Shown: in pieces, positions 33,980-38,081 of the stretch
Layout: the number at the start of each line of letters is the position of its first letter
Numbering within the stretch: the stretch's first letter is position 1
NCBI GenBank assembly: GCA_024683975.1
Contig: JAIKXR010000078.1
Span: 1-38,081, forward strand
Direction of reading: 5' to 3'
DNA length: 38,081 nucleotides
From: Paludibacteraceae bacterium
GTDB taxonomy: Bacteria > Bacteroidota > Bacteroidia > Bacteroidales > Paludibacteraceae
Notes under the pieces: model-generated
The model's database searches: none
What the model was told of the DNA's origin: nothing
The model's input: only the letters and a program-made list of their open reading frames with translations
Program-made: the position numbers and the translations under genes

Positions 33980-35494
33980 ATGATAACTTTTCTTCTTGCC
34001 CTTGCGGCACTTGTTGTAGGTTTCGTCCTGTACGGTACATTAGTGGAAAAAGTGTTTGTTATTGACCCTCAGCGCACGACACCTGCTGTCAGCCAGACAG
34101 ACGGAGTGGATTATGTGCCGATGAAGCCGTGGCGAATCTTCCTCGTTCAGTTTCTTAATATAGCCGGATTAGGACCTGTCTTTGGCGCTATTATGGGTAT
34201 CTTTTTCGGACCGAGTGCTTTCCTCTGGATTGTATTCGGAACCATATTTGCCGGTGGTGTACACGACTACCTTAGCGGAATGATGTCCGTTCGCAAAAGA
34301 GGTGCTTCACTGCCGGATATAGTGGGCAGTGAATTAGGTAATGGCATCAAACTCTTTATGCGTATCCTCTCGTTGGTTCTGCTGGTCTTGCTTACTACCA
34401 CTTTTTTGAGCGGACCTGCCACCTTGCTGCAAGGGTTGTGCGGACTGCCGTCTATGAATTGGGGAACAGGGTCTATTCCCCTCGTGTGGGTACTGATTAT
34501 CTTTGCTTACTATGTCTTCGCTACCATTTTGCCCGTTGATAAACTCATAGGCAGGTTTTATCCTGTCTTCGGTGGTATTCTGCTCTTTATGGGTATCGGA
34601 ATTATGTTTGTTATGTTAGGCTGGCACGCTTCCGAAATGCCGGAACTGACAGACGGACTTGACAACCGTCAGACCAACGGGCTGCCTCTCTTCCCGATGA
34701 TGTTCGTGTCCATCGCATGTGGGGCTATCTCAGGTTTCCATGGTACGCAGTCGCCGCTAATGGCGCGATGTGTCACAAATGAAAGACAGGGCAGATGGAT
34801 CTTTTACGGAGCAATGGTCGCAGAAGGCATATTGGCTCTCATCTGGGCTGCCGCCGCCGGCACATTCTTCGCCGATCCCGAACATGGTCTTTACGGTATA
34901 GATGGCCTGCAGCAGTTCGCAGCCGAACATAAAGGTGAGAACATAGCCGCGCTTGTTGTGGATCGCGTCAGTCGCTCGTGGTTGGGTACGGTAGGAGGCA
35001 TACTTGCTATCATTGGTGTAATTGCGGCCCCCATTACCAGCGGTGACACCGCTCTGCGTTCGGCAAGACTTATTGTCGCCGACTTCCTCCATTGGGACCA
35101 GCGGCAAGTTATGCGGCGGCTGGCAATAGCTCTGCCTCTTTTCATCTGCGTTTTCTGTATGGTCTTTGTTGATTTCAATGTTGTCTGGCGATATTTCTCT
35201 TGGACCAACCAGACGCTTGCCGTCTTCACTCTTTGGGCTGGAACAGTATTCCTGTATAGGCAGGAACATAATGGGTTGAAGGGCGATACAAGATATCCTT
35301 ATGGATACATCAGTGCTCTTCTTCCCGCACTCTTTATGACTATGGTCAGCGTTAGTTATATTTTTATCGCACCGGAGGGCTTGCAGTTCGCCTCCAAAGG
35401 TTGGAGTCTCTACGCCTATATCATTGCTGCCATTGTTACTCTTCTTCTCCTGTGTCTCTTCTTCCGTTGGACGCGCAAGTCTTGCCGACAGTGA
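33980..35494 (+). CDS. cstA: CstA-family peptide/pyruvate transporter (carbon starvation protein A)
   Basis: Inner-membrane transporter of the CstA/BtsT family, whose characterised members take up peptides or pyruvate. The 504-residue protein is the short form (E. coli CstA is about 700), with about 13 hydrophobic segments. It carries DYVPMKPWRIFLVQFLNIAG near residue 43, the GTIFAGGVHDY segment, and FHGTQSPLMARC. It starts two bases after coaE. The last four codons and the TGA stop lie inside the first unit of an 11-base tandem repeat (L4), so the C-terminus may have been altered when the repeat arose. Confidence 0.9.
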   Translation: MITFLLALAALVVGFVLYGTLVEKVFVIDPQRTTPAVSQTDGVDYVPMKPWRIFLVQFLNIAGLGPVFGAIMGIFFGPSAFLWIVFGTIFAGGVHDYLSGMMSVRKRGASLPDIVGSELGNGIKLFMRILSLVLLVLLTTTFLSGPATLLQGLCGLPSMNWGTGSIPLVWVLIIFAYYVFATILPVDKLIGRFYPVFGGILLFMGIGIMFVMLGWHASEMPELTDGLDNRQTNGLPLFPMMFVSIACGAISGFHGTQSPLMARCVTNERQGRWIFYGAMVAEGILALIWAAAAGTFFADPEHGLYGIDGLQQFAAEHKGENIAALVVDRVSRSWLGTVGGILAIIGVIAAPITSGDTALRSARLIVADFLHWDQRQVMRRLAIALPLFICVFCMVFVDFNVVWRYFSWTNQTLAVFTLWAGTVFLYRQEHNGLKGDTRYPYGYISALLPALFMTMVSVSYIFIAPEGLQFASKGWSLYAYIIAAIVTLLLLCLFFRWTRKSCRQ

Positions 35495-35571
35495 GCCGAC
35501 GGTCAGCCGACAGTGAGCCGACAGTCAAAGCAACCTAAAAGTAACCTAAAAGCAACCTAAAAGCAACCATA
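35484..35571. repeat. 11-base tandem repeat, eight units of two kinds (locus L4)
   Basis: Four GCCGACAGTGA-type units (35484-35527, including a GCCGACGGTCA variant) run without a break in register into four AAGCAACCTAA-type units (35528-35571). The first unit supplies the cstA stop codon; the array ends 38 bases before the ftcD start. The first kind also occurs, inverted, at 24499-24531; the GCAACC kind recurs at 37847-37868. I see no -7 box in the 115-base gap before ftcD. Confidence 0.85.
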
Positions 35572-35609
35572 ACAATCATTAAGTGTAAATTAACTAAAAC
35601 AAATATACT

Positions 35610-37331
35610 ATGCAACAGATTATCGAGTGCGTGCCCAATTTCTCCGAAGGGCGCAACCGTCAGGTGATTGACCAGATTGTGGCCGAGATTGCGGCTACCG
35701 AAGTGGAAGGACTGAAAGTCAAAGTGTTGGATGTGGATCCGGGCGAGGCGACCAACCGCACGGTCGTCACTTTTGTGGGCGAGCCGAAGGCGGTGGTGGA
35801 AGCCGCTTTCCGTGGCGCAAGAAAAGCCGCCGAACTGATTGACATGCGCCTGCATCATGGCGCACATCCGCGCAGCGGTGCCACCGATGTATGCCCGCTC
35901 ATCCCCGTGGCAGGCATCACGTTAGAGGAGTGCGCCGTCCTTGCACGCGGACTTGCCAAACGCATGTACGAGGAACTTGGCATCGCCTGCTACTGCTACG
36001 AGGCTGCGGCTTTCAAGCCTGAGCGTCAGAACCTTGCCGTATGCCGCGCAGGGGAGTACGAGGCTCTGCCCGAGAAGATGAAAGACCCTGCACGCCGTCC
36101 CGACTTCGGTCCTGACACCTACAATGAGCGCGTCGCCACCGCCGGTGCCACCAATGTCGGAGCGCGTAACTTCCTTATTGCCGTCAATTTCAACCTCAAC
36201 ACCACCTCCACCCGCCGCGCTATGGCGGTCGCCTTCGACGTGCGCGAGAAAGGCCGCAAGATGCGCGAGGGCGGCAGTCTGACCGGCAAGGTGCTGCGTG
36301 ACGCCAACGGCGAGGAGATGTGGCAGCCAGGCACGCTGAAAGGCTGCAAAGCCATCGGCTGGTACATAGACGAATATGGAATCGCGCAGGTAAGTATGAA
36401 TATCACCGACATCAATGTCACGCCGCTGCATGTCGCCTTCGAGGAGGTCAGCCGCGCCGCCGCTGCTCGCGGTATGCGCGTCACAGGTGCGGAGATTGTC
36501 GGTCTCGTGCCCAAGTGCGCCCTCATTGACGCGGGACGCTTCTACCTTGCCCGCCAGCAACGCTCGCTCGGCATCACCGAGGACGAGATAATCCGCATGG
36601 CGGTCAAGTCGATGGGCTTGGACGAACTCAAGCCCTTCAACCCGAAGGAGAAAGTGATTGAATACATGATGATTGACGAGAAGGAGCAGGCGGAGAAGGA
36701 ACGTCTGATACGCATGACCTGCAAGGGTTTCGCCATCGAGACAGCCAGCGAATCGGCGGCACCCGGCGGCGGCAGCATCTCCGCTTATATGGGCGCGCTC
36801 GGTGCGGCTCTCGGCACGATGGTCGCCAACCTCAGTTCGCACAAGCGTGGCTGGGACGACCGCTGGGAGGAGTTCTCGCGTGTAGCCGAAGAGGGCCAGC
36901 AGGTGATGAACGAACTGCTCGCGCTCGTGGACGAGGACACGGCGGCTTTCAACAAGATTATGGCTGTCTTCGCCATGCCGAAAGGCACACCCGAGGAGAA
37001 AGCCGCCCGTGCCGAGGCGATGGAAGCCGCCACGCTCTACGCCACCGAGGTCCCTCTGCGCACGATGCAGACATCAATGCGTGCCTTCCCCGTACTGAAA
37101 GCCATGGCGGAGAAGGGCAATCCCGCCTCCGCCTCTGACGCGGGTGTGGGCGCGCTGGCAGCCCGTGCCGCAGTGCGCGGAGCGGACATGAATGTGCGCA
37201 TCAACGCCGCCGGACTGAAGAACCGCGATAATGCCGACCGCCTCATCGCCGAAGCCGCAGCACTCGTCAAGCAGGCGGAAGCCGCCGAGAACGAGGTTCT
37301 GGCGCTGGTGAACGCGAACATCGACAAGTAA
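35610..37331 (+). CDS. ftcD: Bifunctional glutamate formimidoyltransferase / formimidoyltetrahydrofolate cyclodeaminase
   Basis: Last step of histidine breakdown: moves the formimidoyl group from formimidoylglutamate to tetrahydrofolate, then releases ammonia to give methenyl-THF. The 573-residue fusion has the transferase at about 1-330 (CVPNFSEGR at 7-15; HHGAHPR with catalytic His82) and the cyclodeaminase at about 355-570 (APGGGSISAYMGALGAALG from about 384). The gene is strongly GC-rich and C-skewed (27 C against 11 G in 36181-36240), unlike the run before it but like hutU. It is separated from hutU by 30 kb and has 11-base repeat tracts on both sides. Confidence 0.95.
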   Translation: MQQIIECVPNFSEGRNRQVIDQIVAEIAATEVEGLKVKVLDVDPGEATNRTVVTFVGEPKAVVEAAFRGARKAAELIDMRLHHGAHPRSGATDVCPLIPVAGITLEECAVLARGLAKRMYEELGIACYCYEAAAFKPERQNLAVCRAGEYEALPEKMKDPARRPDFGPDTYNERVATAGATNVGARNFLIAVNFNLNTTSTRRAMAVAFDVREKGRKMREGGSLTGKVLRDANGEEMWQPGTLKGCKAIGWYIDEYGIAQVSMNITDINVTPLHVAFEEVSRAAAARGMRVTGAEIVGLVPKCALIDAGRFYLARQQRSLGITEDEIIRMAVKSMGLDELKPFNPKEKVIEYMMIDEKEQAEKERLIRMTCKGFAIETASESAAPGGGSISAYMGALGAALGTMVANLSSHKRGWDDRWEEFSRVAEEGQQVMNELLALVDEDTAAFNKIMAVFAMPKGTPEEKAARAEAMEAATLYATEVPLRTMQTSMRAFPVLKAMAEKGNPASASDAGVGALAARAAVRGADMNVRINAAGLKNRDNADRLIAEAAALVKQAEAAENEVLALVNANIDK

Positions 37332-37382
37332 TCTGCCGTTGAAGCCGCTAGAACACCCATAATATGCGGTTACAATCGCAAA

Positions 37383-37426
37383 AAACAGCCATATTTCGTG
37401 GGTTCAACCGCAAAATATGGCTGTTT
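37383..37426. repeat. Perfect inverted repeat, 14-base arms, downstream of ftcD
   Basis: AAACAGCCATATTT and AAATATGGCTGTTT with a 16-base loop, 51 bases after the ftcD stop. The stem ends in TTT but no longer T-run follows, so it may be a weak terminator. Its right edge is also the point where the DUF4143-type coding remnant begins, so it may instead mark a junction. A degenerate direct repeat (CCATAATATGCGGTTACAAT / CCATATTTCGTGGGTTCAAC) overlaps it. Confidence 0.6.
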
Positions 37427-37427
37427 A

Positions 37428-37727
37428 AACAACTTTGCCCCGCCTGAATTGCGCACGGACACCGGCGCTTTGTGGGAGAATATGATGATCAGTGAGCGGA
37501 TGAAGCGGAATGCACGGATGCGGAGGTATGCCGGTCTGTATTTTTGGCGGACTGTGGAGCAGCAGGAGATAGACTTGATTGAGGAGGAAGACGGCAGACT
37601 GTCTTCGTTTGAGTTCAAGTGGAATGAGAAGAAATCCGCGAGGCAGCCCCTTTCGTTTGCCCGCAATTACCCCGACACACCGTTCCAATGTGTCACCCCT
37701 GCTAATTATATGGATTTTGTACTCTGA
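37428..37727 (+). pseudogene. C-terminal remnant of a DUF4143-type AAA+ ATPase gene
   Basis: From Asn at 37428 the frame reads NNFAPPELRTDTGALWENMM, ISERMKRNA and YFWRTVEQQEIDLIEEEDG, ending NYMDFVL with a stop at 37727. This is the C-terminal nuclease-like (DUF4143) end of the AAA+ ATPases common in Bacteroidota, which are normally about 380 residues. The Walker-containing N-terminal three quarters are missing; upstream lies a palindrome and then ftcD. An in-frame ATG at 37398 could start a 109-residue peptide, but its first ten codons fall in the inverted repeat. Most likely a decayed fragment. Confidence 0.8.
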
Positions 37728-37825
37728 CCGCCATCTATGCCACATACTCTGTCAATTCCTTGTCTTTCATCCTCTGAACCGAAGAAAAACGGCGTATCGG
37801 AAAGAAAAAACACATCGTCCATTGC

Positions 37826-37842
37826 GCGGCATAATATGCCGC
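37826..37842. repeat. Short GC-rich palindrome beside locus L5
   Basis: GCGGCATA A TATGCCGC, perfect 8-base arms around a single base, ending one base before the segment shared with L1 begins. It is not present beside the left-hand copy. Confidence 0.4.
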
Positions 37843-37846
37843 AAAA

Positions 37847-37945
37847 ACAGCAACCCAACAGCAACCAACTCCGTAGGATAACCGATAGATAACCGTAGGA
37901 TAGCCGAATGATAGTGCTTACCATAGCGACACCTCACAGAAGTGA
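37847..37945. repeat. 11-base-period tandem repeat (locus L5), inverted copy of L1
   Basis: In 11-base steps from 37847: ACAGCAACCCA, ACAGCAACCAA, CTCCGTAGGAT, AACCGATAGAT, AACCGTAGGAT, AGCCGAATGAT, then weaker units. Bases 37897-37937 and 37844-37884 match L1 in reverse. It lies in the gene-free 354 bases after the ATPase remnant (37728-38081), which otherwise hold only the palindrome, the direct repeats and the promoter box listed separately. Confidence 0.78.
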
Positions 37946-37961
37946 CTAAACCTGAAAAAGG

Positions 37962-38019
37962 TTGACTCGTTTACTGAGATAGTATCTTAAGAAACGTAAA
38001 CTTTTGACTCGTTTACTGA
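37962..38019. repeat. Two direct copies of TTGACTCGTTTACTGA, 42 bases apart
   Basis: Identical 16-base copies at 37962-37977 and 38004-38019, followed by further GTTTACT motifs (38024, 38045) and a small CTCCTT/AAGGAG inverted repeat (38029-38044). Possibly a binding region of a gene beyond the window, or another intergenic repeat. Confidence 0.55.
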
Positions 38020-38064
38020 AAAGGTTTACTCCTTTCCTAAGGAGGTTTACTTTTTAAGATGATG

Positions 38065-38072
38065 CAAAGGTA
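38065..38072 (-). promoter_or_regulatory. Possible -7 promoter box at the right edge
   Basis: Minus strand TACCTTTG, matching TAnnTTTG. The -33 box would lie outside the window. Transcription would run left into the repeat region, where I see no minus-strand gene, so this could be part of a divergent promoter region or a chance match. Confidence 0.3.
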
Positions 38073-38081
38073 CAACATAAA

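Noticed and set aside
35484..35571. CRISPR array
   Set aside because: Units are 11 bases, directly adjacent and without spacers; no cas genes are present.
35922..36842. 306-codon minus-strand frame opposite ftcD
   Set aside because: Same GC-driven antisense effect; no recognisable domain and ftcD is certain.
2932..37331. A complete mobile element or prophage spanning the window
   Set aside because: No integrase, transposase, relaxase, phage structural gene or attachment site was seen; most genes are housekeeping.
37706..37924. 72-codon minus-strand frame at the right end
   Set aside because: It overlaps the palindrome and L5, has no family resemblance, and no promoter or coupling supports it.

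Overview
The window looks like chromosomal DNA of a Bacteroidales bacterium (phylum Bacteroidota). The evidence is a SusC/SusD pair, Bacteroidota-type promoters (TTTG, 19-20 bases, TAnnTTTG) before at least eight transcription units, almost no Shine-Dalgarno sequences, a dxs-trkA-trkH gene order, LpxH-type lipid A synthesis and a fused formimidoyltransferase-cyclodeaminase. I cannot name a genus.

Layout from left to right. Bases 4-2483 (minus) hold the M subunit of a type I restriction-modification system, preceded by an unrecognised 146-residue protein. Bases 2932-4953 (minus) hold a GC-rich urocanate hydratase gene (hutU). Bases 5542-12576 (plus) form a tightly packed run: a secreted M6 metalloprotease, Mrp Fe-S carrier, MATE exporter, SufT-like protein, lpxH and mazG. 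A tRNA-Leu (minus) and an M16 peptidase (plus) then diverge. Bases 14263-20575 hold a SusC/SusD pair with a third lipoprotein, closed by a strong terminator. On the minus strand, tRNA-Met, ttcA and a DUF486 membrane protein follow each other; the tRNA promoter is divergent from that of rpsU. Then come panC, pdxB and a zinc-type CDF transporter. From 25652 to 35494 seven genes overlap or nearly touch: dxs, trkA, trkH, an SGNH-type protein, an MBOAT acyltransferase, coaE and a CstA-type transporter. A GC-rich ftcD gene (35610-37331) and the broken end of a DUF4143-type ATPase gene close the window.

Most genes are housekeeping: isoprenoid (dxs), CoA (panC, coaE), pyridoxal phosphate (pdxB), lipid A (lpxH), Fe-S (mrp, sufT-like) and nucleotide sanitation (mazG). 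Accessory functions are restriction-modification, SusCD uptake, surface-polymer acylation and histidine breakdown (hutU, ftcD).

The most unusual signal is non-coding. Five intergenic sites carry tandem repeats with an 11-base period. Four of them lie on either side of the two GC-rich hut genes, and the sites share unit sequences: 2.6-2.9 kb is an inverted copy of 37.85-37.94 kb, 24.5 kb carries the same units as 35.5 kb in reverse, and 35.5 and 37.85 kb share a GCAACC unit. The hut genes therefore look like modules bounded by one repeat family. No CRISPR array, complete insertion sequence or prophage was seen.
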